NCBI RefSeq assembly: GCF_040183065.1
Contig: NC_091130.1
Span: 25,143,859-25,207,858 of the forward strand
DNA: 64,000 bases
Origin: Periplaneta americana
Taxonomy: Eukaryota > Arthropoda > Insecta > Blattodea > Blattidae
Direction: 5' to 3'
Part shown: positions 10,701 to 25,139 of the stretch, piece after piece
Numbering within the stretch: the first letter of the stretch is position 1
Layout of the letters: every line of letters starts with the position of its first letter
Translations under genes and position numbers: made by a program
The notes under the pieces: model-generated
The model's database searches: none
What the model was told of the DNA's origin: nothing
Seen by the model: only the letters and a program-made list of their open reading frames with translations

Positions 10701-13700
10701 GTTCCATATTAACCACCCTAAAGCACGGATAAGTTCATCTCTGGTATTGTACCGGGTCCCTCACAGTGGTTCTTTCACTTTGGTGAAAAGATCGTAATCG
10801 CATGGATCATATCGGGTGAGCACGGTGGATGTTCCAGTAGTCCGTGTTTTCCGTCTGCCTTGGAGGTACAGCGTGGTGCAGTATTACCCCATCAATGTCA
10901 TACGCCACAATGAACGTCACCTTCACAGCACTTTGTGTAGAGCGCACTTTCTTCGGACGAGAAGAACCTGGATGCTTCCATTCATTTGATTGACGTTTCA
11001 AGTTTGGTTGCTTCGTATGAGCGAGCCCAGGTTTCGTCCATAGCGATAATTCGTCTAAGAAAGTCGTCATCTTTCCTTTGGTACCGGTCCAACAAGGCCT
11101 GTGCGACTGAATAGCGGTGTCATTGATAAACCTCGGTAACCCAGAATGTCTTGCAGAATGTGGAGCACAGTTTTGTGACATACTCCGACTTCCGCTGCTA
11201 ACTCATGCGCAGCCCGTCAGCGATCAGCATCCAACAGGGAAGCAAGGAGTTGAACTGTGTTGTCCTCCACGCGGGGTCGTCCTGGACGGAGGTTGTCCTG
11301 AACAGCATCCCTGCCTTCCTGGAACGCTTTAGCCCATTGTGCCACTGTGCAATATGGCAATGCTGCATTGGCACATGCTTCACGCAGTCCCTGAAAACAT
11401 TCTTGTGCACTACGACCTCGTGTCACTTCAATTTTGATCCAGGAACGTTGCTCTAGTTTTGTAAACGTGGTCTTAGGGCACTCGCACTATCCCAATGAAA
11501 GTCAAAGTTCTACACACTGCAGTAGATTGACAGAGTACTGTCGCCGCTGGCTGCACTAACTCATCTAACAGTCCTTGTTCATGTCCACACAGCTGGCAAC
11601 TCTCGAACGCACCATCGTCACGTGACAGCAGTGTTGCCATTACTTTTTATCTAACCTATGTATAAATCTCAGTAAATTTCTATATTCTAATTGTTTATAT
11701 TTTCACGGGGTTCGACCTGGTTGGCGAGTTGGTATAGCGCTGGCCTTCTATGCCCAAGGTTGCGGGTTCGATCCTGGGCCAGGTCAATGGCATTTAAGTG
11801 TGCTTAAATGCGACAGGCTCATGTCAGTAGGTTTACTGGCATGTAAAAGAACTCCTGTGGGACAAAATTCCGGCACATCCGGCGACGCTGATATAACCTC
11901 TGCAGTTGCGAGCGTCGTTAAATAAAACATAACATTTAACATTTTCACGGGGACTTTAGTAAATAAACAGAAGAGTTATTGTAAACCCTATCATTGCTTT
12001 TAAGATCTCAACAACATTCACTATTATGGATTTATTAATTTGTCCTACAGAATAATCTCTGTAATGTTGACAATTAATATTTGAGGAGAAAAATTCGCTC
12101 CGGTGCCAGGGATCGAACCCGGGTCCTTGGTTTTACGTACCAAGCACTCTGACCACTGAGCTACGCCGAATTCAATCCACAGCACCAGATCGAACCTTCC
12201 TCCTTCAGTGTTTTCCTTTTTCAACCTATCCAATGTTTACACCTTAGCTTTGCCACTGGTAATGGCATGCCATATTACTTTTGCACATCCTTAAGTGAAA
12301 GAGAAGCCAAGTTCATGTGATGTAAACACGTCCGAAATATTGTGGAAAGAGTGAATTGGATCATATTTACCTCCCCTCCATTACGCCCATGCCTGCACTA
12401 AGAGCTGCAAAATATTGTATCGTATCTTGCAGTGGCAGTTCCTCGGGGGAGGGAAGGGAGGAACGTCCTCCTCATATTTTTTTTTCTTTTGAAAGTAAAT
12501 ACCAAATAAAATATGTCTTGAAATTCGAGGAAGATTCGATAATTTTTAAGTTCTTAGCTATAAGAAAACCTCGGTTGATCGAGTTTTAAACGACACGCAC
12601 TCATGTGCTGCTAGAAAACTGTGAGAAAGATGCGAGATTGTTTGTGTGGAGGAAAGTCAATCCATTCCTCCTTTACTGCAGTTAACACACATAGACAACA
12701 GCGCACTAGCGGCCAGAGAAAGAAGCAGAGTTTTAAAGCAAGTAAATGAACGGATGGGGAGGAGATCCTCCTCTGAATCAGCGCGTGGGCGGGAAATAGA
12801 AACCGACTGATCTTGCAGCAAGCTCGCTACCGCTGCCTCTAACGATGTTGCATTCAACCAGACTATGACACATATAGGAGGAGGCACAATAAAAACAGTT
12901 TTAACGCAAAGCTAAGAAAAATACCATATAAACTTTTTTTTTATAATTATAAATCAAAAATATTATTCATAGTTTGAAACTTTGAAGGATATTTGAAAGT
13001 TAAAGTTGGGTTTATATAAAACAAAGAGGAAGTAGTTCTACGTTAGTATCGCAGATCTTTTGGCCCCTGAAATTCACTTCCATTCATTGTCTACTAGACA
13101 GGGCAACAGCCACAAGACCTGACATTCTTCAAAAGCATGTGATACTGAACTTGTAAAATGTACATGTGCCAACACAGACCACGTGGGAGGGTGCAGTGTT
13201 CTCGCTTTCCTCAGATTATTTCCCATTCCCATTTCTGTAAAACGGTTCCGATTACGTGTTAGTAGCTAGTCTCTTCCAACACGTGTGATGCTGTAGTGTG
13301 CGCGAGAAATGCTGCGAGGTTGTGAATTTCCTTGTAATTGTTAATTTGTGCAATTATTCAACAATGAATGGAAGTGAAAACATAATATATTTTGTAAAAT
13401 TTAGGAAACTCAATTTACAAGAACAGATTATTGCTATACAGAAGGGAAGGCCAACCCCAACACTACCTGGTCTTACATGTATGCATGTAGGCTAATTTGT
13501 AGCATGTTTCATTCAAGAAGGTATTATTTCGTGCTGTTAACTTCTTTCCTCCTCTTAAGAAATACACATGAGCCGCCACTGGTATCTTGCCAATTTTTGG
13601 GCTGAAGTATAACAAACAACTCACTTGTTACAATGGTAAACGTGTTCTCCAGGACTTGCTGTGAAGATGCATAGTTCAGACTCGTTGGCACCATCCACAG

Positions 13701-15715
13701 CAGGTCCCACTTCTGCATTGTGAAACAGCCTGTCTCCCTCTTGATTCAGGAACGTCATGTTCACGCTGATCCCCTCTGCTGCCCCACAACCCGTGTCCAG
13801 GAGGATTTGCTGCACCTGCGATAGGTTCTTTGCTGCCAGCATTGCTCTCAACAGGAACGCTCCAGCTGAAACAGCAACTTCTGTAGCATCTGCCGAGAAG
13901 GAGACTTCACATTCAGGGAAAAATTAAGACCAGTTGGTTCGCAGCATCTTAATTTGTGTGACCCATAGTGGACAAACGGATTGTAATGCAAGTTTTCTTC
14001 CAAACATTTCAGTTTCTTCTGCTACTCACATACACTGTTGCTTCACTATTTTCATATCATTGCTTCATTTTATCTGAACAGCCTCTATTGTTCAGAGATA
14101 GTTACACACAATTACATTTTTTTTTTCCATTTATTGTCCACATGCCCCATTACGTAAGTAATATTACATGTTATAGTATAATAAGTGAAAGTCTCAGGAA
14201 TCTTCTATGCCACATCAATAAATTTAGGAATGCAGTTATATTGTCAGACTCCAAAGCAGCTATTCTATCAATAGTCTCTAAACACACACCTTCATCTCAA
14301 ACAGCAGAAATAACTAAAATGCTCTCTCAATTAATATCACTCAATAAAAGAATTGTATTCCAATGGATACCATCCCACTGTGGAATCCTGGGAAACGAGA
14401 ATGCGGATGCTTTAGCAAAGAAGGGCAGCACTGCTACTTACAGACCTGTTACTAAATCTACGTATTACTCTGTGAAGAGATTTATTAAATCTACATACTT
14501 AGACTTCAACAAACAAAATTTGATAACTCAATCCCAAGGGAAAAAATGGAACTCTCTGCATCAAAATCCACAGTTAATTCCAGATTTACCACGAAAATCG
14601 TCTGTAGCTGCATTTAGATTGGCAACAGGCCATGATTGTTTGGCCAAACACCTGCATAGAATTGGAATATATCAGTCCCCTAACTGTCCATTGTGCAACT
14701 CAAACCAAGAAATGGATTCGGAATACCTCAAAATCTGTGCTTCAGTGGCTAGTCATGATAATATCTTTGAAAAATATTGGAGTGCAAGAGGTCAAATGAC
14801 TTTATTGTCAAACGCCTGGCATTATAAAACAACAACAACAACATGTTACAGTATTTTTATTGTACATTCTTATACACAAATACACACAAACACACACACA
14901 TACATTAGAACCCTGATTATCCGTCACTCTATTAACCAATCGTCGTAATATCCGACTGTCTTTCTCTCGCTCTTTTCTTTCTTTCCTTCTTTGCTGCGAA
15001 AAAGAAAAGTAGTATTATACTTTATATAATTACTTATTTTTTCTAGAGTGTATTATTTACAAGCCTTTACCCTTATATAATACTACTGCCGGCAAAAAAA
15101 AAAAAAACAGTTATTTGAAGGTGTTTTTCCCCAACTTGTAAAATAATCGCTACTTGCCTTCAAAGAAATGATCCCAAGAACTTCCGCACAATTTATAGCA
15201 AACCCGTGCAGCATTCAGTCCTTGTCCTACTGTTCGAATGCCCGTACGCAAAATATCTTCCATGGGTATCAAAAGTGTTTTGCTAATTTTCGAAATAAAA
15301 CTTCAAATAATTGAGAATTTTGGGAAAAGAGAAACCACGGCTCATTTCGCATCAGAATACGAGAATGGCGTTCAAACTGTGTGCGATTTAAGGAAAAAAC
15401 AAGGATAAAGTGTATAAAGTATGTAAATCTACAACTACTATTCCTATCTTTCCGCGAACAAACATCACAAGGAATTTTCTTGGTCCTTATAAACCCATCA
15501 TTGGCAACCAGACTTAAATTAAGTGAACTTCTGGTCCACTACCTAGCATGTTAAACACAAAACCACGGAGGGAATTACAAAATTGTAATATACACTTCAT
15601 TTATGATAATATTTTATGGTACGGATTATACAATTTTTTCAATTAACTGTCCAGTCCATCCTCTTCATTACCACGGATAATAGAGGTTCTACTGTACATG
15701 ATATACACACACACA

Positions 15716-15746
<31 letters not shown>

Positions 15747-18312
15747 TACATTAAATACATTACGTTATCCTATGTGCAGAGATACTTAGTTTTTCGCAAA
15801 CCACAGATTCGCGAAATACTGTATTTCAGCTGATAAAGGTAAACATTTTATGTTTCAACCCCTTCCAGGTCAAAAATATTTAAGTTTAAACTCGTGAAAT
15901 AAACGCGAAAAAATTTGTGTATATGGGAAATTGTTTGTGTTTAGCAAAAATTTATTCGAAACATTTTTTTTGCTAAATTTTAATTTAAAGTGCCCATAGA
16001 TTGATATTTATTAACAATATTTTGAATTTAGTGGTCAAACCATATTTAAATGCTATACCGCCAGCATTCCATTGTAAGATGTTTAGTTGATTCTGTACCA
16101 TTAAAGTAGTCCCCGCCCGGAGATCCGATTGGGGGACTATTTTACCTCCGGATAATTTTACCTTAATGGTACTCATTTCATATTGGAGTGAAAATGGCAA
16201 GTTGTAGCCGATTTAAGTGAACACCATATTTTAACGTTTTGGTGGCTACTTCATTCACACACAACCCCCAGAATGTCTGGAGGACCACACCTGCTGTTGG
16301 TCGACGGGTCCACTGGACCTAGCTGGGAGATCTTGTTGATCACCAGCTTTCCCTCCTTAAGCCACTGGAGGACGATTTTAGTGCCATAGCAGGTCAGCAC
16401 TAGGAACAGAAAGTAGAAAGAGGAGGAAGGAAAGTGAAATGAACCCCTAGGCCAAACACCTGCATAGAATTGGAATATATCAGTCCCCTAACTGCCCATT
16501 GTGCAACTCAAACCAAGAAATGGATTCGGAACACCTCAAAATCTGTGCTTCAGTGGCTGACCATGATAATATCTTTGAAAAATATTGGAGTGCAAGAGGT
16601 CAAATGACTTTATTGTCAAATGCCTGGCATTAGAAAACAACAACATATTTAAATGCAGAATTTTGAATTTAATATTCGAACTGGATTTTGGGTGACTGTT
16701 TTTAAATATAAAGTAGAAATAGCGTGAATGTTTTATAGTGCATATTAGTTTATACGTACTATTCACATACAGAATGGGAGAAAGTTACACAAATTTCTCT
16801 ACACAACATGTATTGGCAAGTGCCAACTGCAAACTAAGTATTATAAAAATGCACGAATAACCTTAAGATTCCCTTGACAGTTCAGATCTCTAGTCTTTGC
16901 GAGAATATATACATACAGCACAGGTAATATATTTTGCATGACAGGAGTCAAAAAGTTGTATTTTTTAAATGTGTAATAACGCCGAATTTGTGGGTTTTTT
17001 TCATGCCAAATAATGCTAAAATACAGCAATTTTCATATCGAAATATAAGATTTTTATTCACCGTAAAATTGGATGTCTACCTATGTGTTATCTTAAGCAG
17101 TAGACTGACCACAGATCACTGCTTATCAATCTAAAATATCATTTGAAAACTCTGACCAGTGTGAAATGAGCCAAAGTCACATAATTATAATGATGTCACA
17201 CATTACTTATGAATACTATGGAGTAACAGATCACTCACACAAATAATGTAAACTGATGCTTACGGGTTTTCCCAGAAGACAGTTTCTTGGGTCGAATAGA
17301 GTTGCAAGTAAATGCAAGTCCATGGTGGTTGTAACTCATTGTTAATCCAGGCAGGAAACCGGCGTAGCAAAGAGATGTGAAGTGTTCCTCCTTCACCTTC
17401 CACTTGCCTTGTGGTGTGTCACTTACAATATGAGCAGACACGAAGTAGAAATGGCCCAATGTCTCTGCCAACGCATCTTCTGTGTGGCCCATAATCTCCT
17501 AACAAAAATTTATAAACATAAAATAACTTTCTCTTTTCTTACACCAAATGAATTCATGTTGAATCTTTCGTACACTACTTTTAACACTTGAATATAAATA
17601 ATTGATTAAATGGCGATCTTACTCGTGTTAATTGTGTAAGCATGTGCGGCTTACAGCTGTTTCGGTGCTTCTTCACACCATCCTCAGAACCTACTAGATC
17701 TCGGCGTCATCTCGAACTTCGCTGCCTGTTGTGTGGGTGCGTTCGATTGTTGAAAAGTGTTGAAATGTAGTGTCAAATAGTGTGTGTATTCTGAAATTGA
17801 TCTGTGTGTTGAGAATTTGATCAGGGTGTGTTTTAGTGTGTCTGTATATTTCATATTGTTCTAGTGTGTTGAGTTTTTGGTTTTTGGGTTGTATGTGTAG
17901 GATTTCCATGTCTGTATTTATGTTATTGTATGTGTGGTTAGCATTGGTTATGTGTTCGGCATATATAGATGTACAAAGACGACATTAAAGCATAACCAGA
18001 GGACACAATACATCTACATATGCCGAACACATAACCAATGTTAACCACACATATAATAACATAAGTACAGACATGGAAATCCTACACATACAACCCAAAA
18101 ACAAAAAACTCAACACACTATAACAGGGACGTCACTAGGGGGGTGCGAAAGGGTGCGCAAGCACCCCATAAAAAATCGGAGCACCCCTTTCTGCACCCCA
18201 AAGGGCAATTTATTAAAAAAATACTAGGCATAAGTTATTTTGAAGCACAAAAACAAACAAACAATTTCTTGGATGTGAAAAAACTACATCCCTTAGGGTA
18301 TCGTTATGGATG

Positions 18313-18390
<78 letters not shown>

Positions 18391-19510
18391 TTAATAAACA
18401 GATGTACAGTATGCGCAGAAGTGCATGAGAGAATATAGAATTTTTGGTGAAACGAGCGTTGAGGGACTTCTGCCGATTTTAGCAAGACTTCTGACTTCTG
18501 TTGCATTCAAATAATTATAAAATACGATAATTTGGTCCACGGAGCATCCGTTTTTGGTGCAAAGATAATTCGTTTGGCGTGTTTCTTAATTGAAATTAAC
18601 CTAAATGGGTCTGTGTCTATTCCAAAATCAGCGGAAGTCCCTCAACGCTCGTTTAACCGAATTTTTTTATGTACCACATTTTTACAACTCGCACCTCATT
18701 TTTAAATCTTGCACCCATCCGCACCCCCCTTGCTCTAATTCTGGTGACGTCAATGCACTAGAACAATATGAAACATACAGACACACTAAAACACACCCTG
18801 ATCAAATTCTCAACACACAGATCAATTTCAGAACACACACACACTATTTGACACCACATTTCAACACTTTTCAACAATCGAACACACCCACACAACAGGC
18901 AGTGAAGTTCGAGATGACGCCGAGATCTAGTAGGCTCTGAGGATGGTGTGAAGAAGCACCGAAACAGCTATAAGCCACACATGCTTACACAATTAACACG
19001 AGTAAGATCGCCATTTAATCAATTATCCAAATGAATTGTTTATGCTTGTAAATTGAATTAATTTACTTCTTATGTATTGTACAGTGTTCTCACTTCACGA
19101 GGGAACTAGGTTACAGCAGAACCTCGGTGTACACTCTCCTCTAATCGATTACTTAAAACACAAGCAACAGTCATACACAATCCGATAGAATTCTCAGAAG
19201 CAATTAACAGCTGGGATGTTTTGTAGAACTGGCTTCCCACACTGTGGTTGGGAGAGCAGGAAGTCGGCCGGCAGCAGAATGATACTAAGTTTCCTTGTAA
19301 AATGAGAGCGCTGTATATTTTTGTGTAAGAATATGACATTGCCATGAACAAATAAGCCTATACACTGAATGGATCGAAATTATTTTCAATGCATCTGAAG
19401 ACTGGAGAAGAGAGATTTTGAATTTCTAATATAGAAAAGTTTGTGAACTCTCACTGTGTATGAAAGATTCACAGTTAATGTCACCTTTGACAACCTTACA
19501 TAAGAATAAC

Positions 19511-19561
<51 letters not shown>

Positions 19562-19565
19562 TGAT

Positions 19566-19610
<45 letters not shown>

Positions 19611-22600
19611 AACAATAATAATAATAATAATAATTATAATAATATTGAAAATAGTATGACACAAAATATGTTAATATATGTTAAGCAGTTATAGAATCAT
19701 CATCATCATTATCATCCTTCACGAATTAGGCCTCTGTAGACCTGTTTCGGTCCCATCTATCAGTCTTCTTAAAGGTCTTCCTGGTCGACGATGTCCTCTA
19801 GGTTTATATTGCATCATAATTTTTGGGATTCTTGAATTTTCCATTCTTCTTACATGATCTAGCCAATTGAATTTGTATCTGCTGATTTTTTCTTCTACTG
19901 ACTCTACTTCTAATTGTTCTAAAATTTATTCATTCCTTTTTCGATCTAAAAGAGTATATCCTGCTGTCCTCCTGAAAAATTTCATTTCCGTTGCTTTGAT
20001 TCTGTTCACGTCTTTTTTCTTTAATGACCAAATCTCGCTTCCGTATAAAAGGGAGGGTAATGCTAGTGTATTATACATTTTTATTCTTGTAGATTTTTGT
20101 ACTAATTTAGCTTTTAATGTATTGTTTATTATTCCTAGAATTTGTGTAAATTTGGTAATTTTCTTATTCACATCTTTTTCATTTCGATAAGATATTTCAC
20201 AACCCAGATAATTGAAATTTTGCACTTGTTCGAGGCATTGGTTATTGTGTATTATCTTACTTCTGACTGGGTCTTGTCCTAAAAATGCCATTACTTTTGA
20301 TTTTTGTGCTGAAATTTCCATCCCAAAATCTTTTAATATTTTATTTAATGTATACAATCCTCTTTGTAAATTATCCTCTGAATTGGAAATTATGACTTGA
20401 TCATCGGCATAGAGTAAGGTATTTAATGTTAGAGCACTGGTTATTTTGATTCCTGATGTGTAGATTTGGTTCCATTTTAAAATAATTTCATTTATATAAA
20501 TATTAAATAAAGTTGGTGATAGTGGACAACCTTGTCGAACTGCATTATTAACTAATTTTCTTTCGGATATACAGTTATTTATTTTGACACTTATTTTGCT
20601 GTCTGTGTAGATTTCTATTATATTTTGTAATAGCAAATTTGGAATATTTTTATCTTGTAATATGTCGAATAAAAGCTCTCTTCGGATTTTATCAAAAGCT
20701 TTCACAAAATCTATAAAAGCTATATGGGTTTCTAAATTAAATTCTCTTATAGAATAGAATATAGCTCTTAAAATATGTTCATCCTGCAAGCTACGAAATG
20801 TAGAATTTTAATAATTGTTAATTTACAGAAAAACATTTAGAGTATATAATACCGGTATGTAATTTTATTATTTACCTCTCCCGGTTCATTACAACACACA
20901 GTTGAACAGCCTGTATCTTTTTTCTGGTCAGTTTTCTGGTTCAAGACATTTGGTAGTATTACGTCTAGATGGAGTAAAAATAGCTGCAATACAAAGAAAG
21001 AAGATTTGATTACTGAAATACGCACTAGAGAACTGACTGAAATAAAAATTGCCTTACATAATAAGAAAAATAATTCTAATGAAGTAATAAATTTGATTAT
21101 GATTTTCACCAAATACAGAAAAGTGATTTTTGTAATAATATGAGCGTATATGGAATATGAAATCGTACACACTGAGGCACCAGTTTATTCACATGATATT
21201 GTTTTAATTGCTAATAGCGAAGAGAAACTAAAACTATCAGTAATAGAATGGACAGAAATAGAAGCATGACAGTAAATACAAATAAAATTGAAGTAATCCA
21301 CATAACAAAAGGAGCACAGAGATGATTAAATGTGGAATGGGATGGAGAATCATAGAACAAGTTGAGAATTTAAAATATTTACGCACAATTATAAGCTGAA
21401 ATGGAAAATAGATATAAAATTAATAATAGAGCAAAAAAGGTATATCAAATTTTCTATCAAATAAACAACATAATAGAAGGAAAGTAGGAAATTAACAATA
21501 ACATTGAAATCCAAATGTACGTGGTGGAAGTAATATAACTGAACAGATTTTAACAGCTTATGCTTTGGATAGAGAAAAACAAAAAATTCTAGTTCTATTT
21601 TTAGATTATGTATCCAAGGTGGAAGTGAAAATGAAAGGGAGGATAGGGTACATGTAAATCAATAGAAAACCTTTATTACGTTTCGTGATTAAATGCACGG
21701 TTAATTATAAAATTAACATCTTGATTACACAACTTTTAACACTGTATCACTTCGGAATATGTATGATAACTTTCTTGTGTTAAATTTTAACGTACCTTGT
21801 TAACATGTTTCGACCTATTTTCGGTAATCTTCGGAATTGGTCGTTGTTGGTCTTGGCACCTCTTGTTTCCTGTGTGGGATTGTTCGTAGTGTAGAGTCAA
21901 AGAGTGTATGTGTTTTGAAATTGAGTTGTGTGTTGAGAATATCGTTGGGGTGTGTTTTCGTGTGTCTGTATATTTCATATTGTTCTAGTGTGTTGAGTTT
22001 CTGGCTTTTTGGTTGGATGTGCAGTATTTCCATGTCTGTGTTGATGTCTCTGTAGGTGTGGTTGGCATTTGTGATGTGTTCTGCATATGTGGAGGTGTTT
22101 TGTAATTTTGTTATGGCTGTGATGTGTTCTTTGTAACGTGTTTGAAATGATCTGCCTGTCTGTCCTATGTAGAAGTTGTTGCAGGTGTTACATTTGAGTT
22201 TGTATACGCTTGCGTGGTTGTATTTGTTTGTTTGTGTGTTGAGATGTTTTTGTAGAGTGTTATTTGTTCTGTATGCGATGTTGTAGTTTAATTTCTTGAA
22301 TGAGGTTGCAATTTTATGTGTGTTTTTGTTTTCGTATGTTAGTGTGATGTATTTTTTGTGTTTGTGTTGTATTCTTCTGTTTTTTGTGGGTTTGTTTTGT
22401 CTTACCCCAACACCCCAACGATATTCTCAACACACAACTCAATTTCAAAACACATACACTCTTTGACTCTACACTACGAACGCACCCACACAGGAAACAA
22501 ATGGCGCCAAGACCAACAACGACCAGTTCCGGAGATGACCGAAAATAGGTCGAAACATGTTAACAAGGTACGTTAAAATTTAACACAAGAAAGTTCTTAT

Positions 22601-25049
22601 CATACATATTCCGAATATAAAGTTAAGTTTGAAGTTTCAGGAGTCTGGCAACATCGCCGCTAACACACACTACTCGTGATACAGATGTAATAAGTCAACT
22701 AACTTAGTGTGGCTAGGTAGCAGTGGCGTAGCATGAAATTTTGAGCCGGGGAAGCTAACTCAAGTTGTCTTTCATGCAATATGAGAAAACGTATTACAAA
22801 AATACAGCCTTAAAATAAATAGTAGTCAATTTAAATTCAGCAGTCGAAGATTGGTTGGAACATCGTAAGTAACACCAATAAGGCATGACCTCAAATGATA
22901 CGTAGTAAAATATGATTTCACGGTTTACACATATCTCTTAACAAATAGACACGTATACGTATAACATTAGCTCACTCCCTGTCATACTTAGAGAAATCAC
23001 AATATTAACGGTCAATAGATACAGTATTAGTATTACGTAAGTATGCGTCTGTCTTTTGGTTGTGTCCTTCATTGACAGCAAGGGAGTCGGTCATTTGTTT
23101 TTTAAATCACACTTTTGTTCGTAAGTCAGTCTTGATAATACAATTGTCCTAAAAAAAATCAAGTAAATTAGTGTCAGGAACTGTTATTTCGCTCATTATT
23201 TATTACATCAGCCACAATGCACACTAACACTTCAACTGAACACAACTGACGAAAAGGGATAACGCGGAAACTACTTATTTTAAATGTTAAAGCTAGCTTC
23301 TTGGCTTCTTGCGAGCCTTGAGAGCCTTAGGGTAGTTTAGTTACAAAGGGATGGAAAATCTGCGGGGTGGATTACACAGAAGAAACCAGTCTGCTTGGAA
23401 GCTGGTGTGTGCAGGCTTCTTGTTTACTGCTGCATCACAAATCATCCTGAGCTGCCGCATCACAATATTTAACACGTAAATATAAATTCTATTAAAATTA
23501 ATAAATAATTTTCTCCATAAACTGCAGGTTTATGAAATTATTATTAACTGGGGAAGCTAAGCTTTTTAGCTTACATTGACGCTACGCCACTGCTAGGTAG
23601 ATGAGCTGCTCTCTGCCAAGATGTTGCCACTCGCTTGTATTGTGTAATGGCTTGAATTTGGAGGTTTTTAAAATTAAATTTATCTGAAAACCATGCAGAG
23701 TATTGAAATACACCAGAGGGATAAATTATACTTTATTAGATTTCTTATCGATATGGACAAAAATCACGATCCTACTCGCAATAGTTATCGAATAAGAGGT
23801 TGTTAAACATTTGGGTGGGGGAGGGGGAGGAAAAACATTTTTTTCTGAAAAACTTTCCACCAATATGATATTATAGTTTTTTGTTACATACAATATGAGC
23901 TATTCGCTCTGGAAATCTGCAAGGATACTTCACTTCCATTCTGTATAATAAGTAGCTGACATGGTATGGGCATATTAGAAGGATGGATGATGATAATGAT
24001 AATAATAATAATGATAATAATTTATTTTATTTATTTATTTATATTTATTTTAATGTGCTGTACAACAGCCAGTGGCCAATTACAGTTCAGCAAAAATATA
24101 ACAAAAACATAAAACAAAAATAATTATTACACATAAATATAATTACAATTAATTACAATAATGAAGATGAATGGATAACTAAGAATACTATGAGACAATG
24201 ATAATTGAGCATACATAAATGATAAATCGTTGCCAAGAGCAAACTAAGTCTATACATTGAAGGGATCGAATTCGCAGCCATGCATGTTGGCATTTTTAAT
24301 GCATCTGAAGACTGGTGAAAGAAATTTCGAATTTCTAATATAGAAAAGTTTGTGGGCTCTCATATCTTTTGTTGGAATACGTAAGGTAATATTGTTTAAG
24401 AAAGAGTCACAGGATATATCACCTTTGAGGACTTTACAAAAGAACAGATAATCTAGCTCATGGGGTTTAGCATATAGATTTTGACAATTAAAATATTCAC
24501 ATTTTCTCTCATAACTATACCCGGAATTAATGGGCAGAAATCTGAATGAACATAAGGATATAAATTTTCTTTGTATATTTTCTAATTTAGCCGAGTCCGT
24601 AGTTGTAATCGAGTTCCAAGCTACAGATGCATATTCGAGTTTCGATTGCACTAATGTATAGTATAGCATTAAAAGAGAATTGGGCGTGGAAAAAGAATAA
24701 GTTATTGACCGTATTATTCCTAGCATTCTGATTGCGTGATTGTAAATGTAATCAACGTGGCTATGAAAATACAATTTACTGTCAAAAAATATTCCCAAAT
24801 CTTTTACGCAATCCGTTCTGTTAATTAGTACATTATTTAGATAATAATTAAATTTCAGTGAAGAAGTTTTTCTAGAAAAGGTTATTACATTAGTTTTGGA
24901 TACGTTAATTGTCATACCATTGTCTTCCGACCATTTAGCAACTGAATTAATGTCACATTGAAGTGATTGACAGTCAGTACTACTTTTGATTGTACGAAAA
25001 ATTTTTAAATCGTCTGCAAATAATGAACAGTCAGAACTTATCCTTTTAC

Positions 25050-25139
<90 letters not shown>

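Noticed and set aside
13968-14160. N-terminal part of the 326-codon plus-strand frame
   Set aside because: Only the part from about 14160 matches an RNase H LINE; the upstream part is low-complexity, hydrophobic by chance and is out of the element.
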